Shown piece after piece: positions 12,641 to 27,700 of a DNA stretch of 64,000 nucleotides. Position numbers and translations under genes: made by a program. The notes under the pieces were generated by a model that made no database searches, was not told the origin of the DNA, and was given only the letters and a program-made list of their open reading frames with translations. The stretch's first letter is position 1; each line of letters opens with the position of its first letter. Origin of the DNA: Serinus canaria (taxonomy: Eukaryota > Chordata > Aves > Passeriformes > Fringillidae); contig NC_066322.1 of NCBI RefSeq assembly GCF_022539315.1, forward strand, positions 17,928,765 to 17,992,764. The letters are read 5' to 3'.

Positions 12641-14416
12641 AGTGTTGACCTATTTTTCTATCTGACAATAAATTATCCTTTGACCATACCATCACAGATA
12701 TCACAGAGTGAATTTACTGTACAAAGGAGCAAAGGTATTGCATTCTGGCAAATCAGGCAAAAAGAATAAATAAAGTAGTAGAGTCACACATCAGAAAGTT
12801 ATTACATAAATTGCTGCAAGTGATTGATCCTTTCAAAAATCACAGGCAAAATACCCTGCTTAAGGGAGCACACCAACAATTACCATGAGCTTCAGTTCCA
12901 AATGCTTATACCCCAGTGGAGAAACATCAAGCACTATACTTCCTTTCTTTTTCTTCAACTGTCCTCCCACCCTGAGAAATCCTACCTTTCATTTTACAAG
13001 GTTATTTTATTACTATGATTTTGGTTCAAAATATTGGAAACAAATTAGAAATTTAGATTAAATGTTTCTAATTCACCCATTAGCTTCTAGCAAATTGAAT
13101 GAAGAGGTGCATGCTCATTACAAAAAAAACCCAAACAAATGACATTCTGGACTACCTATGGACCTGTGCTAATCTGAGAATATACAATCTCAGCATTTCT
13201 TACTAAAAATACAGGGAAAATCCTACCAACTATCAGAAAACACCATATATTATGGATTCTTCTCCCATTGCTCATGGAACAGCATCTCCTTTAGAAACAT
13301 AGGCTGGTTTGAATCTTAAAAGACACCACATTCACTTCACATGCATATTAATTTCCATATAAAAGGCAACACCACAATCTTTGCACTGCAGAAGAGAAAA
13401 GGAAGCCATAGCCAAGATAATCTTCAGTTAATAGCTTTTGTTGCACAGTTGGAATATTACCCAATATTTTATTTTAAAGTTGAAATATCTGATCAACAGT
13501 CCCATTTCCAGGTATAGGCCAGCTCTTAACACACTTTTGCTTCCAAACAAAGGACAATTTAGCTGTATTGTTACCTAAAAATGCAGTGAACAATTGTCTA
13601 TGTAACTGGCAGTAACATCACCTGAAGTGCAAGCACATGAATGCTGAAAGACTGGGGGTGGAAACAGATAATCTTGAGTAATATTCCTCAACAAATTGTA
13701 GCTGATAACCCATCAAATCTTCATGTATCACAAAACAGAGCAAATAACCTTTATTATGGTTACTGTTGACAGAGGTTTAGAAGCAAATTGAACCTAATTC
13801 ATTTCTGCAGGACATAAACAGTCATTTTGAAAAAAGGCTTCCAGCTCTAGTACTTCAAGAAATTTCTAAAACTTTATCCACTACTCCAAGAAATAGCCCC
13901 AGTGAAGGTCTGTATGTACTTTCTGAGGCTTTGGTCAATTAACTTAAAGAGAATGGCAGAGCTAACGGCACCCAGTAAATAAGAGGTCAGCATGAACAGG
14001 AGACCCAACTTTGACCCACCCAAAGCTCCTCTTGGTTCCAAGTCTCTTGCACCACTCTAATCCCTGAGCTGGGGACAGTAAGCACTGAGATAAGAAAGCT
14101 ACATGTCAGGAAGAAATTAATCTATTATTTCCAAATAAATCTAAATTCCAAGTTGAATGCCCCTTGCCTTTGATGGCTGAAGAGAAAAGCATTACAAAGC
14201 TTTTTCTCTTAAAGTTCAATCCTTTAATTATTACGGCTAGTCCTGTAGCCATACTCCCCATTTGGTCTTGCTTCTTGATGTACTGTAAGAGGGTGAAGGA
14301 CAAACCTAAACTGAGATTTGGACATATATAGACTCATTTAATAAAGGTAAGGGACGCCAGGATAAAGATCCACTACTAAAAGGGTGAGCCATTGAAAACT
14401 TACTGTTGGTAGCTGG

Positions 14417-14474
<58 letters not shown>
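14417..14474 (+). repeat. Uninterrupted run of 58 adenines
   Basis: The plus strand has 58 consecutive A residues, by far the longest homopolymer in the window (others are 12-17 bases). An AATAAA lies at 14340-14345, about 72 bases before the run, which could suggest the tail of a retroposed RNA. No parent gene is recognisable upstream and I saw no clear target-site duplication. Replication slippage or a sequencing/assembly error is equally possible. In DPYD pre-mRNA this would be poly-U. Confidence 0.9.
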
Positions 14475-14478
<4 letters not shown>

Positions 14479-17400
14479 CCATTATTTCCCTAATTAAAAA
14501 CAGACAAACAAACAAAAAACCACACACTCAAAACTAACATTCACAAGGAAAATCCCACATTCTTTTGTCTTTGTGTTTATTGTTTTTACAATGGAGAGGG
14601 AGAAAGCATTATAAAGTAACTGGGAGATGTTTTGCCAGTTTTAAATACCAAACCACCATAACAGTTGATACCTGGGTCTGATGAGTACCAAAGACAAATG
14701 ATGCAGGTATATTCGCAGTCAAGAAACAGAAAAAGGAATTCTCCCATGCAAGGCCAAGAACTCTCTTTTGCAATGTACAGTGCAAAGTACAGTTGTGCAA
14801 AGTACAATGTGGCAAAGAGAGCAAAATCTTAAATTAGAATCAACTGTGAAAACAATTTTGGATTACAGAAAAAACACATCTAATTGCCAAGAAACACCTC
14901 TAGTATAAAGGGCACCAGAAACTGTACAAACACAGCAATACAGAAAAGTAGATATTCTGGTCCTGGATATTTAATAGTGGGTAAAAGGCAGCAGTCTTTT
15001 AGTTTATTTTCCAGAAGGGCATGTGAAAATTCCTCTTTGTGAGAAATGCCTGGCCTGTTAGCAATGCACAGGAGCTGTAAGAAACAAAACATTCAGTATC
15101 ATGTAAATTGGCAATACTAGCTCATATCTAAAGAAAGCAGGAAAGACTCCCACACTCTTGCTGCTGCCTCTTCAGTCACCTGAAGTCCTGTAAGCCTTCT
15201 GCAGATCCATAAAAAATGGCACTACTTCTCTGTAAATTCACATGACTAGAGGAAGCAAATTTTAAATAGAGCACTCTACAGGATTAGAGACAGACGCAGC
15301 ATTGCTGCTGGCAGTTACAGGACTCATAAGGGAGGTGCTTTTTATCAAAAAGAAGAAATGATCAGAGTTGAAACTTAGTCTTTAGACACAAAAACCTCCT
15401 ACCCTAGTGCAGAATAATGGCACTTCCAGACAAGGTTATTTTTGGACACTTAAGAGGTGGTGAATCATATGGACATAGGCTCCAAATCATTCTATTCATC
15501 AATGCCTCATCTTTCTTGTTTCTTCTTTGGCTCTCTACACAGCTGTAATTCTTTTCTCATCTACTTCTGAATCCCCTTTGAGTGCAGGAACTCTCCTCTC
15601 CTCTTTGCTTCTGCTTGGCTGTCTTGGCTGTCTTCCTGTTTTCTGTAGTTATTCTTCCCCATTCATCTGAAACTTTTCCACTTCTCTGTCCTGTAACTTT
15701 ATAATCTTCCATCATAACTTCATTTCAATGGGCAATGTTGATAATATAATAAAGGAGCCACTGTCTGTTATCAGGTATCAATGACAGTGGTGTAGGAAAG
15801 TGTGCACCAGTCATTTTACAGTCCATCTTCTGAGTTGTCAACTACCATTCAGCCCATCAGAAACCCCCATTTCTGCACTAAAACTGTCATTGCCTAATGT
15901 CATGTCTTCTGCATACTTTGGACAGAGCTATCTTGGTCTGTGATCAGACCCACAAATGTAGCCTAGTGGAGGAAAAGCAGGTTGGTGGGATTTCCTCTTA
16001 ACCCTTTGCTGAGCAGTGGGAACACAGCCGGGCTCTTTCTGCACTGCAATGTGGGGAGCAGCCTGCTCCAAGACAGTTCATGGGAAGTTATATTCTCCTT
16101 AAATTCCTCCTGTCATCTTACTGGGACACAATTTTTCACCAATCATTTTGCAATATAAGCAAAAAGATTGCTGCCTTTCAGCCACTTAATGTATATAACT
16201 TGTATATATTACTTTAATTGCATTTCTCCAATTTATAATGTTGCTGAATAAAGCTGTTATATAAATTAGAGGGATTAAAAATAGAAAACACAGTTCTGCT
16301 TACAGAATACTGCAGCACAAAGCATGTATATCAGCTGATGCCAAATCAGAAAAACTGTTTAATCCTTTTGACATATTAGAAATCAATTTTTTTAATATTG
16401 ATGGTGAAAGTAATTTCAACCATCCATTACAGCAATATTAATTCTAAGCATGGTGCCCTTTTTTTCTTGTTTCATGGTAAGGATTATGAAATTGCTGTGT
16501 TTTCAACAGTATTAATCAACATTCAAAATTCATTAAATTGTCCCATAAAAACTATGGCTAGTTAAAGGCTTTATTGTTGCCAAAAAAATATTTTTATTTA
16601 AATCTTGAAGTTTTTAGACTTACAAAAACCAAATACTTAAAAAGTCAATCTGCAACTTCTGTTAACACTTGATTAAATCCCACACTACATATTAATTAGT
16701 ATTTTCTCAACATCATAGGAGCACAAAATAGTTTCCTTCTTATGACAATGAACTTGATAATGCCCATACTATTCCAGTAGTGCAAAAGACACACAAGAAA
16801 CCCACTTGTTGATAAAACACTGAGAGTACCTGTTAGACCTCGCACTGTGCTCTTCAAGTCCTTGAAAGCAGCACTTTACCTGCCAAAGCAGCCACTTGTG
16901 GCCCAGCCACACCTCGCCTCATGGAGCTTTTTAAACGGGTACATTTATGTTCACCACAACAGTGATCCCTTTCACATAAGAGACAGCTGTTACACAATGT
17001 TCAATATCCTTTTAATCCTCTATAGACCGTAGACAGAAAGGTTGACAGAACTGACAGTTTTTATTATGGCTTGTCCTGTACACAATAATCTTCTTTCGCC
17101 TGGACTATTCTCCCAGAAGTGTTACAGATTTTTTGACTTACATCAAGTATCCCTTCTAGGGTTTTTAGGAGATCAGAAATTAGTTTTATGTGGCATGATT
17201 CTTGTCCTGTGTAAATTACCTTTCCAAAATATGAAACACTTGTTGTCTTTTTATCTTAATGTCAACAAAACTCCTCTGGGTTCACTTCAGGAAAGATACA
17301 CTTCACAAGTTTAGTCAAAGATGTTTTTCTCTCAAAATGCCTTCATCCATGCACATCTTACAAACGCTACTCTGTTCAATATACCAATATCAGGAGCACA

Positions 17401-20400
17401 AATCTACCATTTATTTGCACTGAAAAAAATGATTAAATTTAAGAATAACATTTATAAACAATCTATGATACAGTATAACCTAACTAAAATGCATTAATTG
17501 AAAATTTAAGAAAATGTCTTCAATTAAAACTACAAACCCAGAAGAAACGGATTGCCTCACTACAGCACCACAATCAGTCTTACAATTTAGGCATGCCAGC
17601 AATTCTATCACAATTCACTGAAGAGTGATTTAAACAACTTTCGTGGAAAATTAGTTTTGGAAAAGATAGTAACAGCATAATAAGATAAAGGTTCCCTTTT
17701 TAGGATCTGAACACCACAAGAATCCACAACTCTCACCCTGCAATTATCCACAGATCTGACTGAATGCTGATCTAGAACCCTGCCACTCACAAGTCAGGCT
17801 GCACTGATCTCTGCACACAATGCATCCCCACCATTTCCCAATTCATGATGCTAATATTAGCAAGGGGTGGAAGGTGGGAGAAAAGGAGAAAAGAGGGCAA
17901 AACATGAGGAGGGTTTTAGCTTTGCTGGTGGTGTCACCTGAACATTTGATCCTACATTGGGCATAATCAGGAGGCAAGCAAAAGCAGAAATTAAATAATT
18001 GAACTTCAGACTAAAACTAAAAAATTCAAAGGTTTCAATTGCTCTTGCTTTCAGATTTGCAGAACAAAAAATAATTACCTGTTTTAGCTGCTACTACAGT
18101 TCAGAACTCCAGAGAAAATTGAGAGGTCAGTCACCTTTCCACTGCAAACCTGATATAGATGCTTCTTCTATGGAGGAGATAAGTCATTGACACCAGCTGA
18201 CCACCCTTTTCCAAATTTTAAAACTTGGAAAGAAAGGCAGAATTTCCTCAGTAAATCAAGCTCAGTCCTTCCAGACAATGAACGCTCCAGTTCATTTTCA
18301 GATTGCCTAACTGTGCTCTATTTTAATTTATGAAGCCCCAGTGGGACCCAGTCAAACCATTCAATTGCTTATAATGAAAAGGCTTAAGCACTTTCTTAAG
18401 CCAGTCTCCTGCATGTCTTCCAGAAGTGAGCTCCCAGCACTCCAGTGTCCTCACCCTTCCTCACTTAAAATTGCTGCAGCTACACACATTTGAGAACCAT
18501 GAACTCCTGTCTTTCCCCTCTTTTGGAAACTGTGAGAATTCAGCAGAGGATTCTAAGATTTAATATTTTGTCTAGAAACTGCATGTGTACAAGGACTGTC
18601 TTTCATCCTCTTTTTCAAATGAAGAGGTTTGTATAACATACCTTAATAAGTGATACTTTAACCTGTTAATATGCTCAGTCATCAAGACCCAGAAAAAAGG
18701 AAATCTGCCTGCTATTTCAATTCTGATTTTCTACACTACAAATTATTGGTAGATTTTTTAGTCATAAGAAAATAATGTTACCCTGTTTATAATATAGAGG
18801 CATCTTTTTTAAAAGGTAGCCTTTTCTTTCATGCTCTGATGTTTAAGACAATTATTTGGCTTTGCTTTTCTATCCTAAATTTATTCAAAAAATAAAGATT
18901 CAAAATCATCATTCCCTCAGCAGATGGACAGATAGAATGAGACATAATCACAAATCACAGAGGGAAACGAGAGGTGTAAGCACAGAGTAAAAAGAAACCC
19001 TGAACAAATTACTAAGAAATAATGCTGCATTCCTTATATCTTGAGTTTAAAGATAGAAGTAACATTTTAATAGTACATAGTTTAAAATTCAGTCTTAATT
19101 ATTTGCAAGAGGGAAATACACTAACTCATTAAAACTACATGATTGGTCTTGTATGTGCTATATCCAGATTTTGCTATATCCACCTTCACTGGGAAAAATT
19201 TTATAATATTCATGCATTCACAATATGATATTATGAATAAATGACATAGCTGAAAGTCACTGTCTAGACTTCACATTATGTGAAATCAATATATCATTTA
19301 AAATTTTTTTAGCTGGGCAGCTCCCCCAGCTAAAAAACACCAAACCAAAATCAAAACAATGCAATAAAAAAACCCCACCAAACAAACAAAACAATACAGA
19401 CAGAGCCTTTCTGTAGATCACCAAATAAATTTAACACCTGACACCCTTGGTAGCAAGGCTGCCTACAGAAGCATCCCAGTGTATCCTTGTACCTCTTCAC
19501 AGCTTCTTTCTTCCAGTGCAGAAATCTCTGACATGCAGATCTCCTCTGTGCAAACTACTTAATTGGAGAGAGCTGTTCAAGCTTTGCAGTTTCACCAGGC
19601 TACATGGACAGAAGGCTGGACTACATGACCCAACTGGTTTACACTATCTTTGCAATTTCTCCTAATATGCTGAATATTGGCCTTTTAAAATGGCAAATTT
19701 ATGTCTGCTTATCTATCTACAGTTGAGGCTTCCCACAGAGATAAGCAGAGATAAGCAGACTAAAAATTTAGGAGTTCATGTCCATCTCAAGTTACTTAGA
19801 ACTAGAGGAGTGAAATGAGTATTCATTTTCCTCATAAATTAAATCCTTATTTTCAGCACTTTACCAGGCACCCCAAAATTAGGATAAATAAAAAGGGCTG
19901 TAGTTGAAATAACAGGACCCAAAGGATCTAAAATAATAAATATATACAAGGATTTTGAAAGGATACCCACATTAAAATCTTTTAAAAACAGTTTGATTTC
20001 TGAGCACTACAGCATGGCCTTTTAGGTCAATGTATATTGGCAAAGAAAACTCCATCTACCAGCTAAACACAGAGAAGACTTTGGACTCTCAATGTCAAGA
20101 AGGCTTGGGGAGGGGAACTTGAGAATAATCAGTGTTTGCAAAAATAGGAAAAACATTTGTTGCTAAAAGAAAGGCACAAAAATCTTGCATTTTAGGTTTC
20201 ACCTTTATAAGCTAAGCAGGGAGAATTTTCACATCCGTTTAGGAAGATTATATAAAAGAAAGTATTTGTCACATTTCCTCCCATACTGAAGTTAATGGCA
20301 TAAGAATGAATGCATTTTTGAATACATTTTCTGTGATGGTTCAGCAGTTAAAGTGCTGTCTGGAAAATATCAAAAGAAATGTTGGTTTGTTTTTTTTTTT

Positions 20401-23400
20401 TCAGAGAAACACAGCTTTAGGAAATCTCAGGATGCATAAAAAATATTAATCTGTTGGTTCACGACAGTTTGATAGATCACTTGTTCTTGAATTTGTGGCA
20501 TTGTTCTTCTTTGTACATGCTCAAATTGTTAGACCTACATCAAATACAGCAATCCCAGAACTGTAAATGTAGTGTGGCTGAAAAAGCACACTTTTCCCAT
20601 TTCCCAAAGGCACTGCATTTTGAAAAACCTGCTGGAAGGATTTAAATATTCTCTTTTGGTAGATAGTTTTGCTTGCTACAGATGAGCAGATGTCTGCCTT
20701 TTGGCAACTCTTTTTTATGCAGTTATTTGAAAACAATTACAGAAAAATATTAAAATTTATATATATTAAAAAAAAAAAAACTCCACAAAGATCTGCATTT
20801 CTCAGACTAGTCACACAGACATTTCAGGAAGCCTAGGAATCAGTACAAAATGCTTCTTCTCATCCACCCTGCATTAGTACCTCCTCTACACAAAATCACA
20901 CACAGTACCCATTAGCAACTCCCCAACTGTTCCTGCATCCCAGACTTAGATGCTCTGATTTTAGCATTGCTCTTTGTAACCCAGAAGCATTAGGGTTTAA
21001 TGAATGCACCCAATAACTTCCAGAGTTTCATACCTCAGGATTTACAGGATCCTATGATGCAGCCTATGATATCAACACAATCATAGGTATAGTTTACTTA
21101 CCAGTGTCTCTCTTCCTAAACAGTGAGGGATGCCAATTGTTTTCTTTACTCCAGGTGAATGCCTAAGTCTGCTGGCTGCAAACTCAGACTGCTCTTATTA
21201 AATTTCTCAGCAGTAAGAATTGTTCCCCTCATCCTTGGCCAGGATCTGATCACAGCAGAATATATTCCAGTTTGGGGTTACTGTAGACCAGTAAGAGTTT
21301 TGATTGCAAATGATGCTGCTGCTTTTATCAGATTCCATTCTGGCAAGACTTGTCCAGTTAGCAATTTTAAAAGCAGTCAGCTCACTTTCATGGAGGTATC
21401 TTGATATTACTTTCCAAATTTTAAGCAGGAGAGGAAAGATACTTTGTGTTAGAATCCCACTTCAACCCCATTTCAGGTATATTCAGGGGCTGTATTTTCT
21501 ATGATGGGCTGGATGGAGTTAAGCATTGCTCAGTCAAGAAAGGCTCCCAAAGATACTAGAGCTACTTAGGTTTCGTCTTCAGCCTCTGACTGAAGTTAGT
21601 CAGTTCAACAAAGATTATCAACATACATTCAAACCCACATTTGGGTGTTTGTTGTGCTGTCAATATGTGTTCAAGCACATAACATGAAGCAATGGAACAG
21701 AGGACAACAAATGCAACTAAAGGGTGTTTAGTCACTTCTAATTTAGTCAATGCAATTTGTTTTTCTTTTGCAAGCCTAGAATAGCAGAAAGATAGAATTA
21801 TCCACTCTTTAATTTCCCGTTTCACTAAGGATGTGAAATGTACTATTAGTTGTCTTATGACTAGAAGCAATTTCTTGGAAATAAGCTCTACTTTTTGTTT
21901 CCTACACTGAAGCAGTATTTTTGCAAAACCAGATGGATATTTTTCCAACCATAAGAAGTCTGTCTTTTTGGAAATGAAGACAGGAGTGAAGAACAGTAAA
22001 AGCTCTACCTTTTCTTCATCCCTTCACTTTCTTATCCATGACCAGTCTCTTTAGCCCCTTCAACGAGCAGGAGCTTTTCAGAGAGACAGGAGTTTGACAG
22101 TTATCACTCAAAGAGAATGAAAAAAAAACAATTCCCAAAATGCAAAAACAATTCAAATCAGAGTAGTTAAGAGCAGAGTTCCTGACAGTATTTTGGAAGA
22201 TCTCTCTACTAATCCATTTTGGTGTTTTACACATGTTAGATCCAGAAACCTAAGTTATACTCTTTTGCTCACATGCAAAACACAATCATGCAAAACTTTG
22301 TCCTCAATTCAAAATTAAAGCAATAGAAATATGCACAATATATTAGATACAGCAACATAACCCTCTCTGGTTTCAGCAAAGAGGGAGTGACACTGCTCTG
22401 GAAAAATGTTCTACTGATAGCTCAGCATGATCTTTCCTAAAATATACTTGAATATGTTTACTAGCACTGTGCAAGATGATGTACTGGCAAAAAGAGTTAA
22501 CACTGAACCAAGTGTCAAAACAGACTAAGAACATTATGTGATACATTATTCTTTTTTTATTGCGTTTGTTCACTTGCTAATTTGCATGATTCAGTAATTC
22601 ATAAAAGAGTCTCCCTGTCATTAGGTCAAATTAATGATTTTCTAGCACAGTTAAAAATATACATCAAATGTATACTATCCTTTGCATGTTTGTTGCCTTT
22701 GAGAAAATGAAAAAATATTACCTGGTCAAATGAAATTCTTGGGTGATTATTTTGAACCTGAAAATAACTCTTCACAACCTCCTGACATATCTCTCAACAT
22801 CAGCCTGGTGGGAGTATATCACTCAGCAGCATTTTTCTGCTTAGCATGAAAATATAAAGCTATTTTTTTCTGAGTTGCTCCTGATCACACTACTATTCAC
22901 ATATTTTAAACTAAAGTCATTTCTTCACTGGATGAATCCTATTACTGCCACACCAGTAACATTGTACCTGTCCTTCTCTAACACACACTTTTTCCATATA
23001 CAAGCCTAAGTCACTGTGTAGAGATAAACCTCAATGAGATGCAGGTTCCATGAAAAAAATTAGGCATCATATTTTGGTTTTCGATTCAACCAAAAAATCA
23101 TTCAGCTATAGTTCAACTATAGTATTGCTTTGCATGCACCATCATTTTCGGAGGAAGAAGGGTTTTTCTTAATGTATCTACCTCATTACTATGGTCTGTG
23201 TACTACTTACTCAACACGCACATTACAAGTAATATTATGAACATTTTAACTAAGTTTTATGTTCCAAAAGAACAAGCAAACCAGACTTCTTTTCAGATGT
23301 TGTGATTTAGTGTTACCTTTCTATTAAGACAAAAAAAAAAAAAAACAAATTTCAGTATTTTCAATCTTCCCACAATATCTGCAACATAAGGTGTGAGACT

Positions 23401-24649
23401 CAACCCAACTCAACCAGAAGAGCTGAAATCAGTTTAGTCGTCAGCCATGAATTATGTGTGACAAATGCCCTCAAGTCTTCCATCTTTTTACATAGTCAGT
23501 TCATAATGGCTCTTGCTAGTATCTATTAAATATTTTATGAATTTATCATGAATATAAAGTATTACATTACTACCTTATTCTTGGAGAAATAAGAGATTCA
23601 ATTCCTTACATACCGTATCCAGGGGTGGGGAAATATAAGTGGGAAAAATGTTGATTAAGAAAAAGAAAACAAAAACCCAACAGTAGCAAGCACTAACTAA
23701 ACACAAACACCTTGCTAGGCCAAGTTTTTCATGCCATACCTAATTCAAGTGGCCAAGTGTTTCAGAATGCTACAGATGCCAGTTCTGGGACAAGTACTTA
23801 CAGCACAGAAACCTACAGTCTGCTGTAAACCCACAGTTGTGCTGCAAGCACACTAATACTAATTTGCTGATTTTTCAGAATTTCACATTCTCCTTTTAAA
23901 CAAAAACAGGCATTTGAGTCATATTCCAAAATGAAAATGTTGAAATTTGTATAGTGTTTCATGAACATGTAGGCTCTATTGTACTAAATCATTATATTGG
24001 TACATCTTGGATATGTGACGAACTAATTTCTAAAAACTGTTTTAACACAACTCGTTTGACTTTTTCTGCCCAGCTACAAACTGCTATTTCTTTAATAGAG
24101 ACCAGCAGCACTTTTTTATAGGCTCAGAACCCAGCTTTATACCATACCATAACCTAAAAATAGGTGACACCACTTTTGCCTCACTAACCAAGAGATAAAA
24201 GCACAGATACCTGAACCTAGTGTCATCAATTGATGACCCACTCTTCAAAAATATTATTTCATAAACCATGACTTCTTGCTAACATAAAACTTAGCTGTAT
24301 GTGACTCCTGTGATTAGTGTTCATCCTGAAAAAGGTCTGTTACAGTTTTGTATGCAGAAATCTAGTTTCCTAAAATATAAGGATCTTTGACTTGTTTTGA
24401 GACATCTCAGCAGCCCTAAGAATATGAGTGACTCTCAGTCTGTTGTCCAACCCTCAGCATTGTTCAGATGTTCCTTGGGGAAGTGGGCCAGGGGAAAGCA
24501 AAGCCATAACCCTTCACTTTGAATTTGGAAGTAATAAAGATAGGTCAGTGCCCATAACCACACACGAAAGAATTAGCTCTGTCCATTTCTTATTCTGCCA
24601 GTTAAGTTAGGCTCAGGATGAGGTTGAAACATTTTCTGTTTGCTCACAG
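14475..24649. other. Intron 3 stretch with no recognised element
   Basis: About 10 kb of AT-rich unique sequence. It has small A-rich runs near 19370-19395 and 20769-20780, a short tandem AGATAAGCAG pair near 19740, and a (A)n run near 23331. A 128-codon minus-strand frame at 21562-21948 has no recognisable domain and is probably chance. I see no exon, RNA gene or mobile element here. Confidence 0.6.
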
Positions 24650-24788
24650 AGACTGAAGAGTCCATTCTTGGAGGTATTCAAAACCTGGCTGGACACAGCT
24701 CAGTGCGATCTGCTCTAGTCAACACTGTTCTGAGTAAGGGGATTGGACTAGACAACCTCCCTATGTCCCTTTCAATCTCACTAAGTGA
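24650..24788 (+). mobile_element. CR1 LINE 3'-end fragment
   Basis: About 140 bases on the plus strand match the CR1 3' tail: TTGGAGGTATTCAAAACCTG, then CTGGACACAGCTCAG, TCTGCTCTAG and GGGGATTGGACTAGACAACC, ending near CCCTTTCAATCTCA. The copy is diverged and lacks coding sequence. It lies antisense to DPYD. No poly-A follows it, as expected for CR1. Confidence 0.88.
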
Positions 24789-27700
24789 CTGATAGTACAA
24801 GAGATAACCAAGCCATCTCTTGAAGGTCATTTATCCCTGCCTGCCCTCCCAGGGTCACTAGAGCTATGCTAACCCCCATCAACACAGAACTGAGACAAAG
24901 CAAGTTCACTCCTGTACAGAGGCTGTGTTTATCTACCCACATTTACCCAGGCAGTCACCCTCAACAAAGCACGTGAGCACCTCTCACTCTTGCTTTGTAC
25001 TCCTCTCCCCATCCAGATATAAGGCAATGAAATATTATTTCAGTTTTGACAACAAAGGACTAAGGTACAGAATATTTTGGCAGTTTCAGCAACCTGCAAC
25101 ACAGAAACCACTTGCATCCCAGCCTCCCAGGCAATAACAGAACCACCAAGTTATCCCTCAATCCTGGGTGCTCCACTGGACTATTAAGTTCGATGATACT
25201 GTCTTTCTTAAGTTAACAAGAGCTTTCTGAAAAATTTTATTTAAAAGCTACAGTGATCAAGAGAATAACTCCCAATCTGTTGCTCCAAGCAAACAAAATC
25301 ATGATCCCAGGTAGTAAATGAGACGTCTGTCTTTAACTTCAGTGTACCACAAGGCAAAGCTGTAGCAACAATTTTGCTACTCGTATTTATTCTGTAAAGT
25401 GAAGGCAATTCAGGAATTTAGGCTGTAACTGAACATCAGCAAGACTTCTGAGTGTCAGACGAAGAATTCTTGTCACAGACATTAATATGAATGTAAAAAA
25501 TAAAAATTTAATTTTAGACTTCTGTTGAAGTTGGAGGCTTATTGATTAGACATTTTTAAAGAAAAAATAACCTGTAAACAGAACCAGTACATTTAGAAGT
25601 CAGAGATTCAGTTCCTTAATGACATTTTAAAAATCTCCCTTGATAAAACTAAATGCCTTAATAAATAATGTTGGGTTACATCACTTTTTTTCATATCATA
25701 CATTTGTGAATGAAGACTCACTGGAGCACCAAGGTAATTGTATTTAACATTTGCATGAGAATGAACTGAAATACAGTTATTAAAAAAACCCTATATTTAT
25801 GCATGTCAAAAGAAACAGTTGTTTTCTAGTATAAAATCTCATAGTATAGAACATATCTTTTTTCAGCTTCTGTTAGATACAGATAAAACCTCAACAGTAA
25901 AGATCTGCATTATGCCATATAATAAAATGCTTTATATATTTAGGATGAAAGAGGCGTGTAACTTGTGAGACATTTCAAGTCTCTAAATTGTGATTTTTTT
26001 ACTGCTCAGAGAGGTCTTGCAACCAGCACTGTTACAAGTCCATGAAGTTTTTTTAAGATATGCCAAATTACTGTTATTCTTAAAGCAAATTCATATTTAG
26101 TATTTAACACTTTCAGAAATCTAAGCAGTCTTATTTGTACGGTTCTTTAAACAAAAAGCACAAAGTATGTTTGAAATTACTGGTAAACAGGAAAGACTGG
26201 ATATCTACACATTTACAATAATCAGTTCACTTTACATTGTCCTCCACTAGATTTAAGTACAGCAATAATTACTGCAATAAAGAATATACTCTCACACTAA
26301 TGAGAAATCCTACAGAGGACTTTTTGAATTATCTTTCCCCTAATGATTCTCTGATCAACTTGCAATACCAATCATAGAGGGAGTATCTAGTAGGTTCTGC
26401 ATCAGTTTCATGAAGAAAATAAGGTGTAACTCAGCATGTGTACATACTGTATCATTACATTAAATTATAATTTTATTTTACACCTAAGTTTTGGGGCTCT
26501 GTGTTAGGATTGTTTAAAGAAAAAAAACCCCTGAAGATTACTGCATGTTAACAGGCTACATTCAAAATATACTGAACAAAACAGTGCTCTGTACACTGTG
26601 AATACCACAGGGAATAAAATTATTTAACCTGCTCAAGTATGTCACCAAACATATCAAAAACAGTATTAAAATGAAGCTGTCATTTTCTTCAGTTAAATAG
26701 GAATCCAAACAATATTCAGTTTCTTTCCATAGAGTAACACAAATGTTTTCCAGGTGTATGAAACACTTTGAAGACATTCTGAACAGTAGACTATCACTTC
26801 CTGTCTGAATTTAACATTAGGTAACTTCCTTGCTTCGCTGTTGTCTCTCAATAGTCACTACACACTGTAATAAAAGAAATAAGGATCCCTTGTGTTGATA
26901 AAATACTGTATGTCTGAAGAGAGCAAGCATGTGCACATCTGTTTAAAATAGAATGCACAAATCAAATGTTTTATTTGGACTGGGGCTAGCATAAATCAGT
27001 AGCTAAGAAAAGCATTAGTGCTATCCCTGAGGCTGCAGTCTGTAAATAACTAACTTTGAAAAGAAACTTTTCTGAAGGAAACCTCCACTCTCACCTGTCA
27101 TACAAAGCATCCATCCGCCTGATGCACACAGTGAAACTGACTATGGTACCTAATAGTTCTATTGAATGACTCCAAAGTTATTCAATGAAAGGGAATTTGT
27201 TAGAAGGAAACAGGACCCTTCCACTTAACGAGACTTAAATTTCGTCAAAATACTTTAACAATCTCTAAATTAAACCATCTGAGGTATCAAGAGAGGCTCA
27301 GGGATGACAGGCCTCAGAGTTCTCCTATTTTTAGCCAGCATGTTAAACACATCTTCCTGACAGACCACACTGCCAAAAGACAATCCCAGAGAAGAAGCCC
27401 TCCTGCCTCTAACCATCAGTCCCTTCCAAAAGTTGCCTTTTAGTGCTACAGTTTCCAAAGTACTTCCAGCCTACAGGCAGCCAAGCTAGGTGACGGGGTG
27501 TTTTAAACTTGCAGTACCTAGCGAGCCGCAAAGTCTGTGTTTTAATGAAATTTTGCACTTAGAGAGGGTACAGTCTCCAAGAATTTCCTTTGAGCAGTGT
27601 GAGGCTTCTGCTGTAGGGAAGCCTCAAATTACAAGACATTATATGTAGTGCAGAAGAAATGCAAGAAGCTAAATTTTCAGTGCTTTTTGAACTGTTCCTA

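Noticed and set aside
21562..21948. 128-codon minus-strand ORF
   Set aside because: No recognisable domain, no ribosomal or splice context, and a length that is borderline for chance in AT-rich DNA across six frames.
27095..27149. 55-nt minus-strand segment with AG before it and GTGAGAG after it, exon-like
   Set aside because: The upstream pyrimidine tract is poor, and 55 nt would break the frame between exons 3 and 4. No matching DPYD residues are known. Probably chance.
27270..27458. 62-codon minus-strand ORF with protein-like composition
   Set aside because: Short, no homology I recognise and no flanking repeat signature. It could be part of an old element, but that cannot be supported.
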